Positions 33,757 through 46,650 of a stretch of 64,000 nt of DNA are shown piece by piece. The translations under genes were made by a program, and so were the position numbers. The DNA comes from Hanleya hanleyi (lineage: Eukaryota; Mollusca; Polyplacophora; Lepidopleurida; Hanleyidae), in contig JAVTVY010020625.1 in the NCBI GenBank assembly GCA_036873755.1, forward strand, positions 16,885 to 80,884, in the 5' to 3' direction. Positions within the stretch are counted from its first letter, which is position 1. The number at the start of each line of letters is the position of its first letter. The notes under the pieces were generated by a model. The model ran no database searches, was not told where the DNA came from, and saw only the letters and a list, made by a program, of their open reading frames with translations.

Positions 33757-35385
33757 ATTTTACATGCACCCACTCATGCACCCAGACTCCGATAAGCCAG
33801 GGGACCGATATTAGCCCTTTTGGATAGGGCTGATAGGAGTTTTCCTCTATTGTAGGGGTAAAGTCCGTGTTCCGCTTTTTATATTTTCGGGACAAATCCT
33901 AATTTTACATACACCCACTCCCCCCACTCTCTCAGCAGGAACCGATATTAGCCCTTTGGGATAGGGTTGATAGAAGTTTTTCCCTATTTTAGCAGTAGAG
34001 TCCGTGTTCCGCTTTTTATATTTTCGAGACAAATCCTCATTTTACATACACCCACCCATGACTTGCAAAATCCTTTCGAAGGGACCCCAAGTCCCCGACT
34101 CAAATGATTGGACGGCATACAAGTCCGTACATGCACTCCTAATCACGTGACCGCCGCATGATGGAAAAAACCCAGAACCAAGTCAGTACATCCCATACAG
34201 TCATACCCAGGTCACGCCCGATTCACGCAGACCGGAAGTGACGTCATACACCTGCGCACTCCCCGTGATGGAAAAACCCCAGACACAAGTCAATACATGC
34301 ATTCCAGACAGTCAGATATACCCTCAGCCCTCTATATACTTGGGACTACTTTCTGTCCGCGGAGGCAGACCGCATCACCGCCAAACCGCATCACCGCGGA
34401 GGAATCCCCTAACATGTCTAAACATGATCCAAGGTCAGAGATGGGATGAAAACCCCACAGACAGGTCAGTACATGGCCTATCATGTTCTGAAGATGGCGG
34501 ACCTGTCTCTTCGGTCACCTCCGTGTCTTTTCGGTAACGTCCGTGACTCTTCGGGCACCTCCGTGTCTCTTCGGTAACCTCCGTGACATCTTCGGCCACC
34601 TCCGTGTCTCTTCGGTGACCTCCGTGACATCTTCGGTAACCTCCGTGTCTCTTCGGGCACTTCCGTGACATCTTCGGTCACCTCCGTATCTTCCTCCGTA
34701 ACTACCCGACTGTTCCCGTGTAAACTCGGAACACACAGCTAAAGGACCCGGATATAAGTCCCCGGATGTAAACCACGGATGAACAGGTCAGTACACGCAT
34801 TCCTATCATTCATTATGACCTTGAACTATCACCTGATCTCCCCGTGATGGAAAAAACCCAAATACAAGTCAGTACACGCATCCAATCAATGGTATTGCTA
34901 AAGGACCCGGATATAGGGCAATCCTTGCGAACGTGCAACAATGTTGGTGTTCGGCACGTGACAACCCAAGCAGACGACAGCGAAATTCTGGCGGGAAAAT
35001 ACCCACAGACAGGTCAGTACATGGCCTATCATGTTCCCACGGACCTCACCGGGAAGACACGGACGTACCCTTCGCACCTCACCGAAAAAACACGAAGGTG
35101 AACGACATTGTAGGGAAGAACCCCACAGACAGGTCAGTACATGTCCTATCAGGTTCACAGGTCACGCCCCATTCACCCAGACCGGAAGTGACGTCATACA
35201 CATGCGCACGTGATGGGAAAACCCCCAGCCCTAACATGTCTAAACATGATCCAAGGTCAAAGACAAGATGAAAGGATACAGGTCAACTCAAGTGCACTCA
35301 TTGACCTTTGACCTCTGTCACGTGACCGCCTCAAATTTAAGTGCAAAGAGGTCAATACGACTCGAAATACTCGCTATATACTACT
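33590..35385 (-). repeat. Right inverted repeat of the small Polinton
   Basis: Inverse copy of 29,672-31,765, with the same order of landmarks (135-bp units, 21-bp array at 34,498-34,690, CRE/ETS composites at 34,232-34,246 and 35,182-35,196, E-box palindrome near 35,318). Ends in the CT terminus at 35,385 followed by CCCGTG. Confidence 0.85.
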
Positions 35386-35391
35386 CCCGTG

Positions 35392-36342
35392 TGTATTGTT
35401 TGTACGAATATACTATCAACTCCTCGGTACTGTAAACATATAATAAATATTCTATACTGATATGACTTGAAGATTGAGATACATCTCACAAAATATAGTT
35501 TCCTTGATAACAACCAAGATAATAAATATCATCTCATCTTGGCATTCTGCAAAATCTATGGATAAGCTATTTTGCCAGGATTTTGCCTTCATCTGGTGTT
35601 TTAACATGCATATGCCACTATCCTGTGCAAAGTCTCTACATTGATGTATAATGCATCGTGTCTCTACGTCAAGTCGGTTTTCGGGTCAAAAAAGACAGGT
35701 AGATAGACCGACACAGACAAACACGTAACACACGCTGCAGATTATGAATGGTATAGATATATCAAGGATATACGCATATATTACAGTTTTGTTAATCTCA
35801 ATCGAGACTCCAGAACCAACCATGCAGTTTCATAGCCCACGCAACACGGAAAACATCGTATCAATATGGATTTAACAACATGACATAACTGAACTGAAAT
35901 TAATATAACAGATTATCATCAAAAACACGTACAATATGCGATGTTTTACAAATTCAGCTGCAAAATAGCACCGTTACAGAGCGAATAGTTTGACAGCTGA
36001 CTAAATACTTGTAACTCTATAGCACTGTGATATTTGACTTAAACTGATTACTATCTATTAATGTACCATGTGTTGGATGACATGAAGTATGAGCTCGATA
36101 TAGATTAATATATATATATATTGTATGTATGTGGCTCTTATTAAGTATGCAATTTCTATCTCAGAACATACCTACATGCCTTAAGGGGATCCGATATGTG
36201 TTTATTGTTTTTCATTCATATAACTGTGAGTATGACAAATATATTCCAGACAGCCTGGCAAATAGCAACGATGTTTTATTGGCGATTTCTGCGCCATACA
36301 GCAATGGTATTATGGCTGTTTAACCCGACCTATTACCTGATA
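35392..36342. other. Non-coding stretch
   Basis: AT-rich with a TA-repeat near 36,100-36,120. No gene or repeat was recognised. Confidence 0.4.
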
Positions 36343-36815
36343 GCATGACGCCATGGTACGATTGCACGATGCGATGGTACGATGCAATAATTAAAACACT
36401 AATCAACAGAATATGATAGCAGAATATGGCGAAGTCCCGATATCTTACAATACCTCTGCTTTCACGCTCCATTCACACACCGCACTCTCACTCTGGGTAG
36501 CTTCAGTGGGTAATACTTGTCACATATCTCCCCATGTTAATATGTATGGGAACCATTTTGATTAGGCGAAAAATATGCTTACATTAATAGAAATTTTGGA
36601 ATGTTATATTTGGGAATACCCAAATCGGTCTAGTTGCGAGCGCTATGGATCAAGAGCATGAAACCAGGGATATGTAAAGATATCGGGACTTCGCTTGACA
36701 CATCGTATCATTGCATCGCATTTTCATAGTATATGTCATTGCATTATTCCATCGCAATGCGTTTGCGTTGAACCATTGCATCGTACCACCACTGCACCGA
36801 AAACCATGCCACTGT
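36343..36815. repeat. Loose foldback with GCGAAGTCCCGATATC arms
   Basis: GCGAAGTCCCGATATCTTAC at 36,429 is inverted at about 36,675-36,694. Outside it, GATGCGATGGTACGATGCAA-like strings on the left are mirrored by ATTGCATCGTACCA on the right. No clear target duplication; probably a degraded miniature element. Confidence 0.45.
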
Positions 36816-39047
36816 GCCATCAGTATAGTGAGGGAAAACACAGGTTCGGCAGGAGGAGGCGAAGGAGGAAGAGGGGGAGCGAGCGAGCGAGCCAGGAGAA
36901 GGAGGATTTATATACTCATGGAGCCAGTTCAGATGTATTTACATGTCTGAATAATTGCCTGTCGAAACCAATCTTTTCCACTTAACCAAGGCCTTCCTTA
37001 GATGTGTCCATCCGTTCCGAACGCCGACGGGACTCTTGAATTTGAGATGTCATTCGTATCGCACCAAATTCACTGGATTGGCAGGATTTGCCCGGCTTGA
37101 TTCTCTCTCTGTATCATCGTTTCCAGCTTAAGAAGTAATTGTCAGACAACGGCCAGTTTCACTTTCAATTTCTTCTCATTTCAAGCCTCTGAGACTTTAC
37201 CAGTAATTATTCGCCCAGTAAGCTCACCATTTCTTGGACGAAACCAGATTTATCCCGATTAAGATATTCGTGAAGTAATTTTCATATATGGCTGAGCAAA
37301 GTCCATTCTATGGATAGAGCAGTATTTGTGTAAGTCTGCCTTAATGTTGTCTGCGCGTCAGGATTGCAGAAGTGAGCATCGATCTTTTGTTACCCTTAAG
37401 AGCTCTTATCGACAAGACGGCAATACAAACATATACGTAATGCCCCAAATAGCTTTCTGTCCGAGATAATGGGTTTGGCGAAATGTTTTTCTTTTTTACT
37501 CCCACTTCCATCTCACATCCAGGTTCAAAAGATTACATAAGTAAAAAAGCATTAGGAAGAATGGCGCTTTGATCGATAAGTGATTTAAGAAAACAGTCTG
37601 AAGAGAGTCATCCAACCATGAAACCCATTCACAGCGAAAACGATCGAATGGTTTCCTGGTTTGATCTACTAATTGCAGAAGCTGAGGCTAAGCAGTTTTG
37701 AACGAGCCTTTAATTTTCCGCTTCTGTTCGGTTTCTCAGTTTACCCCCTCGAACCCAGGAAGCATAGCGAATTACTGATTGTATTCTTCAAATTAACTTC
37801 AACAAATTCCCATGTTGGTGTTAATTAATTATCCTACGCAGATGGGACGTTGAAACTCTCTATTTAGGTGTGTGAAAGTGATTTATTTTACATTGCTCAG
37901 ATTTCAGAATCAAATCCGAGTTTTAGGAGATGCGGAACTTATTGGCTCTGTGAATAAGTCGGGCTAAAAGTATGATTCTATCAATTAAAGGAATCTGGGA
38001 ATGTAATTTTATCAACTAAATGAATCAGACATATCGACATAGTCTATATTCTATAATAATTAGACATGTATGTATTTAATAAATATATTTGGGACAATAT
38101 GAATGTACTGTCAGAAAAAACTAGAGTAATGTTTGGAACCAACTTGGCCAAAATCTCATGAGGGCTACAGATATGTCTTCATAAAACATGGAAAACCTGT
38201 GTAAAAAGAACAGAATATCCCTAATCAAAAATTTCCGAGTCCTACCGGTAGCTAATAACCTAAATGAGACATTTTTTTTCTGATTTGCAATTCAGGTAAG
38301 ACATATGTTCCTAAAGACAAACGTATATGGAACGGGAAATTGTTTACTGCATGGGACACCCGCTTAATTTACAAAATCAACAGGCGGGCTAGTAAAAATA
38401 AAATCCCTGTGCTGCCTACTTATCTCTACTGTAAAGACTTTGAATCAGATAAAGTATCTCTGTCCTTCAGAGAAAAGTTTCTTAGCTATCCTATCTCATG
38501 GGTGGAGTCTGTTAGTGTTGCTACAATAAATCTCTCTGATTGACAAGCCGGAGCTCTTGGCGGGGTGGTTAAACTTAACGCAGTCCGCCTACTTGGCTGA
38601 CGGTGCTCTCCCTCGGATGCCAAGTCCGCTAAGAAAAGTAGTGCGCCACTTGAAACACGTTTATCTAATCATTGATAGGCGAAGAAAACACGCGAATTTT
38701 CGATCAGGTCAGTCTGTGCTGTTTAAGTCGCTTTAGTTTAGCCGCTGGCAGAGGCAGCCCTCTAATTTCTTAACGTATTGTGATAATTCTCGACTAGGCG
38801 TATAGATTTCATTCAGTGTTTGTCGCTGGGGTGATAGGGCACTCACACAATCATTCGCGCAGCAAGTCTTCACGCCAAGTATTTGGGACGGTTGTTTGGG
38901 CTGAAATAGATAGCCTCGTGCTGGCTGGCTGCTTTACCACTTCGTTCGGCTCAGTGTAGCCAGTTGGCAGGCCTGGCCGTGCTTGTCGTTGATGCAGGGA
39001 GAGTAAAACTCTAGGCCGAGTCCTGTCTTAGCTAACGGGAGGCCGAG
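36816..39047. other. Non-coding stretch upstream of Frizzled
   Basis: Contains a purine-rich GGAGGAGGCGAAGGAGGAAG tract at about 36,850-36,906. A 67-codon frame at 38,340-38,543 (+) is unrecognised. The last few hundred bases are probably promoter and 5' untranslated sequence of the Frizzled gene; TTGATGCAGGGAG at about 38,990 could be a splice acceptor in the leader. No TATA box stands out. Confidence 0.4.
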
Positions 39048-40796
39048 ATGTGGTGGTCGCTATTTCTGGTGACGGTGGCCCTACCGTGGCTGTCGTTGCC
39101 CGCCTCCCACGGGCTGGCAAGCCAGAACAGCCGATGTGAACGTATTACCATCCCTATGTGTTTGGACATGAGGTACAACATGACAAGAATGCCAAATCTG
39201 ATAGGACATACAAATCAGAAAGACGCAGCCATCCATGTGCACGAATTTATACCGTTGGTACAGTTAGGGTGTTCCAAACTCTTGAAGTTTTTCCTATGTT
39301 CCCTGTACGCACCGATGTGCACGGAACAAGTAGACGAGACCCTTATCATCCCCGCCTGTAGATCCATGTGTCTGGAGGTGAAATCGAAGTGTGAACCCAT
39401 CCTTGAGCGGTTCAGCTTCAAGTGGCCCTCCATCCTAGACTGTGCTAACTTACCTGAGAGGAGCGAACGGGGCAATTTGTGCATGGAAGCTCCCAACGTG
39501 ACAGACGAACCAGGGCACGAGAAAGACAGTACGCAATATTCCCCGAATAAACCCGATAACGAAGACTTCTGGAAGCTACTCCAGTCGTTAGAGGGGAAAA
39601 TCACGACGACTCCCGCCCAAGGAATGAGTACTCGTCCCCAGGATTATCCATGTCCCGACCGATTCGTGCACGTCAACAAGAAAAACACGACAACCTCGTG
39701 TGCGCCGAGATGCAACATGGAAGTCTACTTTCGTCAAGAGGATAAAAGATTCGCCGAGATATGGATGATAGTGTGGGGATCATTGTGTTTCTTTTCCACT
39801 ACTGTCACAGTGTTGACGTTCGCAGTTGATTCTTCTCGGTTCAAATACCCAGAACGTCCCATCATTTTTCTATCCTTGTGTTACGCTATTTATTCACTGG
39901 CCTATATCATTCGTGCATTCACAGGGCCCAATGCTATTTCTTGTGACAAGGGCAGAGATGGGGTTGAATTTCTTATCCAAGAAGGATTAGACAGCACGTG
40001 GTGTATTATAGTGTTTCTCATTTTATATTTCTTCGGGATGGCCAGTTCCCTGTGGTGGGTTATACTCACAGTGACGTGGTTTCTAGCTGCTGGGAGAAAG
40101 TGGGGACAAGAAGCCATAGAAGCCCTAAGTAGTTATTTTCATTTTGCAGCCTGGGCCATACCGGCAATTAAAACTATCGTCATTTTAACCATGCGACGGG
40201 TAGACGGAGATGAATTGACGGGCCTGTGTTACGTTGGCAATCAAGACATCACTGCTTTAACAGGCTTCGTCTTGGCCCCATTATTAACTTACCTTCTGTT
40301 AGGAACAACTTTCATATTGGCCGGATTCATAGCCTTATTACGGATCAGGAATAATTTAAAAGGAGACGGTGCCAATATTCGAAAATTAGAAAAACTTATG
40401 GCAAAGATAGGCGTGTTTTCCGTGTTATATACTGTCCCGGCCACGTGTGTGATCGGTTGCTACTTTTACGAACGTATTAATTTCGAAACCTGGAGGACGA
40501 TGGCGATGCGGAACGATTGTCGTTTGTCAAAAGACGGTAAATCGAAATGTACATTGCAGCAGTCTATTCCCACAGTTGAAGTTTACATGCTCAAAGTGTT
40601 CATGTCTCTCGTAGTGGGTATAACGAGCGGGATGTGGATATGGAGTTATAAAACTGTCAGTTCGTGGAGGAACTTCTGCTTCAGTCGCTTCACCCGACGA
40701 AAGTCGGCTTTAGGTAGTTATCAACAGGCCCCCGTGGTAGTGATGAAACCCGGGAACCAAAAATATGCCACTAAAACTACAGCTTCCAGAGTGTAA
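39048..40796 (+). CDS. fz9/10-like: Frizzled receptor, Frizzled-9/10 type, single coding exon
   Basis: A seven-pass Wnt receptor of the plasma membrane, 582 residues, near the usual Frizzled length. Residues 1-25 look like a signal peptide. The cysteine-rich Wnt-binding domain spans about 30-150 with ten cysteines (30, 38, 75, 84, 91, 104, 108, 115, 132, 145) and the 9/10-type strings YNMTRMPNLIGH, FFLCSLYAPMCTEQ and CMEAPN. A linker (150-235) precedes seven membrane segments at roughly 237-261, 271-291, 318-346, 362-381, 402-430, 451-473 and 510-534. The Dishevelled-binding motif KTxxxW is KTVSSW at 535-540. The tail ends Ser-Arg-Val, which fits a class I PDZ ligand. N-glycosylation sites are likely at 44, 150 and 213. 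The ATG follows GGCCGAG, and the frame has no intron or stop. It appears intact and is the only host gene recognised. Confidence 0.96.
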   Translation: MWWSLFLVTVALPWLSLPASHGLASQNSRCERITIPMCLDMRYNMTRMPNLIGHTNQKDAAIHVHEFIPLVQLGCSKLLKFFLCSLYAPMCTEQVDETLIIPACRSMCLEVKSKCEPILERFSFKWPSILDCANLPERSERGNLCMEAPNVTDEPGHEKDSTQYSPNKPDNEDFWKLLQSLEGKITTTPAQGMSTRPQDYPCPDRFVHVNKKNTTTSCAPRCNMEVYFRQEDKRFAEIWMIVWGSLCFFSTTVTVLTFAVDSSRFKYPERPIIFLSLCYAIYSLAYIIRAFTGPNAISCDKGRDGVEFLIQEGLDSTWCIIVFLILYFFGMASSLWWVILTVTWFLAAGRKWGQEAIEALSSYFHFAAWAIPAIKTIVILTMRRVDGDELTGLCYVGNQDITALTGFVLAPLLTYLLLGTTFILAGFIALLRIRNNLKGDGANIRKLEKLMAKIGVFSVLYTVPATCVIGCYFYERINFETWRTMAMRNDCRLSKDGKSKCTLQQSIPTVEVYMLKVFMSLVVGITSGMWIWSYKTVSSWRNFCFSRFTRRKSALGSYQQAPVVVMKPGNQKYATKTTASRV

Positions 40797-43117
40797 ATCA
40801 TTATCCTTCATCGACTACTTCATCACATGCTATAGTAATTCATCATGCGGCCTTATTAGAATCTGAAATTCATCTGAAGCAGCATGTGCCATTTATAAAT
40901 CATGATGATTCAATCACTCAAAGGGATAACTGTGAAACTCGAATCTATATATACATATGATATATTTACCTGGGCGTACTTGAGTTTATCCCACTTGTGG
41001 GTATATATACCTACTTGACCATTTTGAACAAGCAAACTTTACTTTTTTGTCATAGTAATCCCGATCGGAAGAAAAAAATGTGCTTTATTTAGAAGCTGTG
41101 TTATCATGACACACTTTGTCTGGTCGAGAGAGTTTAATGTTCATGCGACACAATATACCAAGGCAATTCTAGACCATAAAAGACTGAGAAATACGCTTTC
41201 TTCTCACAGTATAGACTACATTGACTCGGCTGATAAAGCCTACACACCAAGGTGCAAGCCTGGAGAAAGAAAGTGTAAATAGGTCACACAGAGATAAATA
41301 TATACAAACTAAGCATGAAAGGTCCACTGAAATATTATAGACACTGTACAGTTTCAACTTCTGCAATGCAAAACGAACGTGGACATGCCGAGTATTAGCC
41401 AGACCTATATACCTATCGTCTCAAATTTGTTAAGTGAAAATATCTCTTTGTTTCCTGAGATGAGATGAACATGCACGTGTAACTTGTGTACTTTTATGCA
41501 AAAAAATACGTTTATCATAACAAGCATACACTTTTCCAAGGACGTCTTTGGTGCTTTAAATTCCCCTAAACTATTGCTTATTATTTTCGGATCAAGAGAA
41601 CTTTCTGCAATTTTTCTGTGTTGGACATCTCAAGTATATTGTGATGAACTTTAAAGGACGTCCCATATATATCTGAGAAGCTGTGCAAAAACGTGACAGA
41701 TATATTTTCCAACCATGACAGGATATGGCGTCAGGCTATAAAATTAAAACGAATCTGTCTCAAAACAAAGTAAACGTAAGTAATGTTATTTATTCTTTCC
41801 CATGGATTAATGTAAACATCAAAGTCATATATCATATTGTGGGTATATGCTGTTTTCAGATTTAGTACCGCACATGTAAGTGTTGTAAAGATCTGAGACT
41901 TGTTCTAACTTTGAACTGAGGTAAAATATAGCATGCTCTAAACTAAGTGCTGTGTAAATAAGGACGTCCTATCATATCATTCGGTATGGGATTGTATATA
42001 ATACCATGGAGCTTATATATATAAGCTACAGAACACCACATGACTGAGTATGCAACAGTGTCATTTTGGAACTATATTGTACATTACATTGACCTTGCGT
42101 TGTCAGTAAGGTCACTTTTCTATATATGATGTTGCAGCTTATTCATGGCTGAAATTAAACAGTGCGTTGAGCTTTTGACATTACTATATTTCTGTTCTTC
42201 CATATTTGTGCCTGGCTCCTTGATGATATTGTCAATATGACTGAAATCTGAAAAAAAACGACCTTGTATCCAAACAGTTGTTTTGGAGATTTTGTTGTGG
42301 ACGATGGTTGTTGAAGAATTGCTTGATCATATGACCATGGATATAGTCTACTATAGCTCCATGATATGTGAACTGGCATTTTATTACATGTCGTCTCGTG
42401 TCCTTAACGCATTATGTTAAACTCATCTTCACAAGTCCAGGTAAATACACTGGCTCGCGAGGATGGTTAAACTTAGCTAGATCGAGTTAGCTAAGATCGA
42501 GTTAGCTCTCTGAAAGGGAGGTAAAAAGGTCGTGTTTGCTCAATTACTTTTGATTTCTACCTAACCAATGCTCCAAAACTTCAGGCGCATTAATTTATCT
42601 ATTGCTCCATGTCCTAAAATTAGTTTGCCATTTGAAGAACCAGTCAATGTTGTTTCAATAGCGTGACAGATATTTGACCTATTATTATGCAAATTAGATG
42701 AATGACAATTTATGTTTTTACTACCATCTAATGGAATATATATGTCTGTGTGCGCCTTAAGAGGATTTTGCTGAATTCATTGTGGAAACTGAGTTATTAA
42801 GCAAAAATGACCCTTTTTACGTCCATTTTAGAGAGCGGGATCGCCCTAACCTGTAGATATCAGGGGTTAAATTAAACAGCATATGTTGATCTATACGACA
42901 TATACACAAGTCGAATTTTTTAGATGGGCTGTGATATATATATACCGTACATCCCCCTGACACTTTGAAGCAGGCTTTTAATGAGAATTTCAAAGCAGGT
43001 CTTGTCAAATCCATATTTTTAACATTATTGCTGAAAACCGGATGTCTCGCTCCTGTATCCAGCTTGTCTATATCGGTGATTCATTTTGAAATACGGACGG
43101 TGTCTCAAAGAGCTATA
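40797..43117. other. 3' flank of Frizzled and non-coding DNA
   Basis: The start of this stretch must hold the 3' untranslated region, but no unambiguous AATAAA signal could be fixed. Near 42,452 there is a CTGGCTCGCGAGGATGGTTAA block related to sequences at 51,114 and 53,040. No gene was seen. Confidence 0.4.
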
Positions 43118-43119
43118 TA

Positions 43120-43317
43120 CACTGCGAAAACATTGTGTTGTTTTCAATATAGATTTGTGCTAACATGGCTTCAACACACACATTTTGAAGTCGACGCAAA
43201 ATCGTGTTGAATTCAACACAAATTCGTGTTTATTCTAACAAATTTTGTTTTATTTGCAACAGAGGTGCTAAAATGGATTCAATTCACACTTGTTTTCAAA
43301 CCCTTGTTTTCGCAGTA
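43120..43317. mobile_element. TA-flanked MITE of the CACTGCGAAAA family, 198 bp
   Basis: The left end is TA then CACTGCGAAAACATTG; the right end is CTTGTTTTCGCAGTA then TA. The interior has repeated TTCAACACA/TGTGTTGAA motifs as in the element at 50,552-50,773. Non-coding. Confidence 0.7.
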
Positions 43318-43319
43318 TA

Positions 43320-45386
43320 ACTAAAAACATGCTTTGGAGTCTTATGCATAGAATTAGACTGAATTCAAACTCATTTTTCCAGTTGAAAACTTCATTCAGA
43401 CAGGGGAAATATTTATCAGTCAAGCACAGAATTAAAACCGGGCATCATTGTAGCTCCTATGTTAATTCATAATCATGGTTATATTAGTTTTGATAAATTT
43501 TGCAAGACATGGATATTTGTGGCAATCTGCAGCAAACGAACACTTGGTTTAATTTTATAAAAACAAATGAGATTGATACTAATTCGCTCCGATTACAATA
43601 TTAGAAAATAACAATACTCAAAAAGTTCATAACGTATTTATTGTTCGCAAATACTAAATATTGAACTTCGCAGTTGTTGTCGGTCGAAAATCTTTCAGTA
43701 ATGTAAACCAATATTTACCCTAACTGCGCACTGCAGCAAATGTTTTTTACCTTTTCGTGTTTGCAAAGTCTGACCCCGAAAACTGCTTGCGGTCGATTTT
43801 GCTTGTATTGCACACAGTGAGATGTGTTTTTATGTTGAACTTTGTATGGGCACCTGCAACAAAGAACCCTTTTATATTGTATTCTCCAGGCAGATCTTAT
43901 CATGCTTTCACCGGGATCATGTACGCTATAGGGATGATTTCAGGATACTGGAAACTACGGTATAGGAAACGCATTCATTCAAGAATAGTGGCCAATTGAA
44001 TGAGATCTTTGTAAGATTTTACCCCATTAATTTGTCTGTTCTATGAGGGCATACCCGGTAGATTATAATTAACCGTCAAATGTCCATTGACCCAAAAGAG
44101 TTTTATATTTTGCTAAATCGGTTAATCATTTTAAACCCCATTCCCTCTTAACAAATTTTTTTCCCATGATGATCTGTGGTTTTGTTTAGCCTTAGACAGC
44201 AGAGGCAAAAACAGTACCCCATATATTTTAAAAACATGTTCATATATCTACTACTTGTTTTCTTTGACCATTGTTTACCAATGGAGTGGTTTTGCCTGGG
44301 CTGCTTTGTTCTGCACACAACCAATGATGGGTAGAATTAAACACTGTTATAATATGTAAAATACACAAGGACCCACAGCGGAAAGTCCAAGCTGATGCAA
44401 TAAGCGTATAGTAAGTATGAAAAGAAAATCAAACTATTTTGCACACATGAAGAATTCATCAATTTAAATTCGAGGGTAGTTTTACTATACCTGTCTCATG
44501 TAACATGCAGGTAGATATTATTTCGACCTGTCTCTTGTAAAATAGACCTGTCCGGGACAGGTATAGACTTGTGAACATTTCGACATCTGTTCCCATGCTT
44601 TGCTCTCGCACATTTCCTGGTGAATTGATCTCAATATCTGCTCTGTCCGTTTATATGGTTCGTCATAATTCAAAATGACATCAACAAAACAGGAGAGAAT
44701 ACTTACTTTGTATGTCGTTTGCGAATATGCTTTTTCATGCCGACGCAAGCTTTTGAAATTCACTCGAGTTAATTTATGTTACTCCGGTGAAATTTACTCA
44801 AACTCAATTGAATGTGTTCACTATCTACTCAACTGGATAATTCACTCAGGAGTCAGGATATTTCAAAGAGTATAAGCAAAGAGTAATTGATGCCAGTCAT
44901 ATTTTTATTGAAAAAAATCACTCGAGCTCGAATTATGAAGCTTGTTACGCAAATTGAGTGAGCAAGTCACTCAAGGCAGAGTGGACAAGGATCTTACTCA
45001 AGAAGGCTGAATTTCACTCAAGACAGTTACTACTTTTGGGTGAAATTTCACTTTTATGCACACAGCTATAGTTTCTTGATGGACGGAAGGTCCACAGGAG
45101 TTTGGGGCTGGTCAGTCATCAATTATGATATGATAATTAATAAATATACCCTTCCTCAATATGTATACCCTCCCTCAACTGTTTTAGGAGTCGAGATTGG
45201 GGATATTAATTAATTATCATATCAGAATTACTGGCCAGTCCCAAGCTCATGTGAACAGGTCGTCTGTCGTCGGTACCGACAGGAAGACCATCACTATATA
45301 GTAAACCTTATTTCAAAATAAACAATCTGTTTCTGGAGTGGCGATCAATTTCTGCCTTTTCAACTGCATCATGCAGCACAGATTGC
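43320..45386. other. Non-coding stretch with a hairpin and repeated ACTCAA motifs
   Basis: Between about 44,760 and 45,060 the motif family TCACTCAAG/TTTACTCAAA with GTGAAATTTCAC recurs, probably another degraded miniature element. At 45,103-45,246 an inverted repeat has arms around TTGGGGCTGGTCAGT and ACTGGCCAGTCCCAA, enclosing ATGATATGATAATTAAT and its inverse. No gene was recognised. Confidence 0.45.
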
Positions 45387-45388
45387 TA

Positions 45389-45757
45389 CACTGTAAAGTT
45401 ATGTGTTAACTTATTGAACGCCTAAATTGTAACATTTAATGAACGCGTAATTGTGTTCAAATTGTTTATTTCCATGTTCAGTTTTGAACTTTAGCATTCA
45501 AACCATTAACATAGTTATTCAAATGCAGAATGCATTATTGAACAACTGCGTGTTAAAGTTGTGAACACTGATGTTAAAGAGTTTAGAATGCTATTGTTCA
45601 AACTTTGAATACGCCTTCTGCATTTGAATAACTGCGTTAATGGTTTGAATGCTAAAGTTCAAAATTGAACATAGAAGTTAACAATTAGAACACAATTACG
45701 CGTTCAATAAGTGTTACAATTTAGGTGTTTAATAAGTTAACACCTTAGTTTACAGTG
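45389..45757. mobile_element. TA-flanked near-palindromic MITE, 369 bp
   Basis: CACTGTAAAG on the left and TTTACAGTG on the right are each bordered by TA (45,387-45,388 and 45,758-45,759). Most of the element folds on itself: GTTCAGTTTTGAACTTTAGC and ATTCAAACCATTAAC on the left are mirrored on the right. No coding capacity. Confidence 0.75.
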
Positions 45758-45759
45758 TA

Positions 45760-46435
45760 GTTGTGATCTATATCCTAACCTGTAGCTATAGATTTATGTA
45801 GCTACAGGTCTGTTGCTTGTTACAACATAAAGTTTGTCCGCACTTATTTTTCAACGATCATGTTGGCATGTTTAATGCCACCAAGTATAAAGCAGTGTTT
45901 TTGTGGATGTTCCTGTTCATGCGAAAATCTTGGTAATGAACCATATATGATTGGCTGGATTTTCTTCCAATTTTATCCACCAGCCTATGAAAATACAGGA
46001 TTTCTTTTGAAAATTTGAATTGACCAATCAAGTGCTTTAAAATAGGAAGATATCCCATGATGCCTTAATCAAGTCAATATGGGATTCTTTTCCCCATATA
46101 ATTTAAATGTTCACTTTAATCAATAGTTTAGTAAAAATATAAAGAGAAACGTTGCTGAAGCGCATCAGAGGACCCACTCTCAAATCAATCAAACAATGCT
46201 GAATAAAACAATGCTGATTAATCGATGTTGGATCAATAATGTTGTTGTTACCATACGCTACCGTATACCACTGTGCATACATGGAAAGAGGACAGAAACG
46301 CCTTTCAGACCGATTCTGAAAATAGGACAACGAAAGCTCTAAACTCAACTTTTCCCACTCCTCTTATAGTTGTCCAGTGTCTCCTCTCTGCACAAAGCTG
46401 CCGATAGATTGTGAAAAAATTCATAAATAAATATT
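45760..46435. other. Non-coding stretch
   Basis: A short TAACCTGTAGCTATA/TATGTAGCTACAGGT inverted pair is present at about 45,776-45,808. No gene was seen. Confidence 0.4.
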
Positions 46436-46650
46436 AGGGTGATGACCAGGCCTTGTCACCCTAAAAAGGTGATAATCTAAAATGTGCACACATTGCATAT
46501 CACCCTAAAAGGGCGATGGACATCACCATTAAAAGGTGATGATAGAATAATGTGATGGCTCTAAACTGATCACCCGTTTTGGATGATGCTGTAATTACTT
46601 TTTTTGGTGATGGCGATCACATTTTAGTGTGTAAAACATCATAAGTGACT
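46436..46650. repeat. Degenerate ATCACC/GGTGAT palindrome cluster
   Basis: Five or more TCACCCTAAAAAGGTGA-type palindromes, the same building block as the element at 664-975, but the terminal CACAGCCAG repeat is not preserved. Confidence 0.6.

Larger units (their letters stand above)
29672..35385. mobile_element. Complete non-autonomous Polinton-type element, 5,714 bp
   Basis: It starts AGTAGTATATAGCGAG and ends with the exact complement, i.e. AG...CT termini as in Polintons/Mavericks. CCCGTG occurs immediately outside both ends (29,666-29,671 and 35,386-35,391), matching the six-base target duplication of this class. Arms of about 1.8-2.1 kb flank a core of about 1.8 kb that keeps only small minus-strand genes: a C2H2 zinc finger with an acidic reading frame, a membrane micropeptide and a 55-residue helical protein. 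Integrase, polymerase, ATPase, protease and capsid genes are all absent, so movement would need an autonomous relative. Confidence 0.9.
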
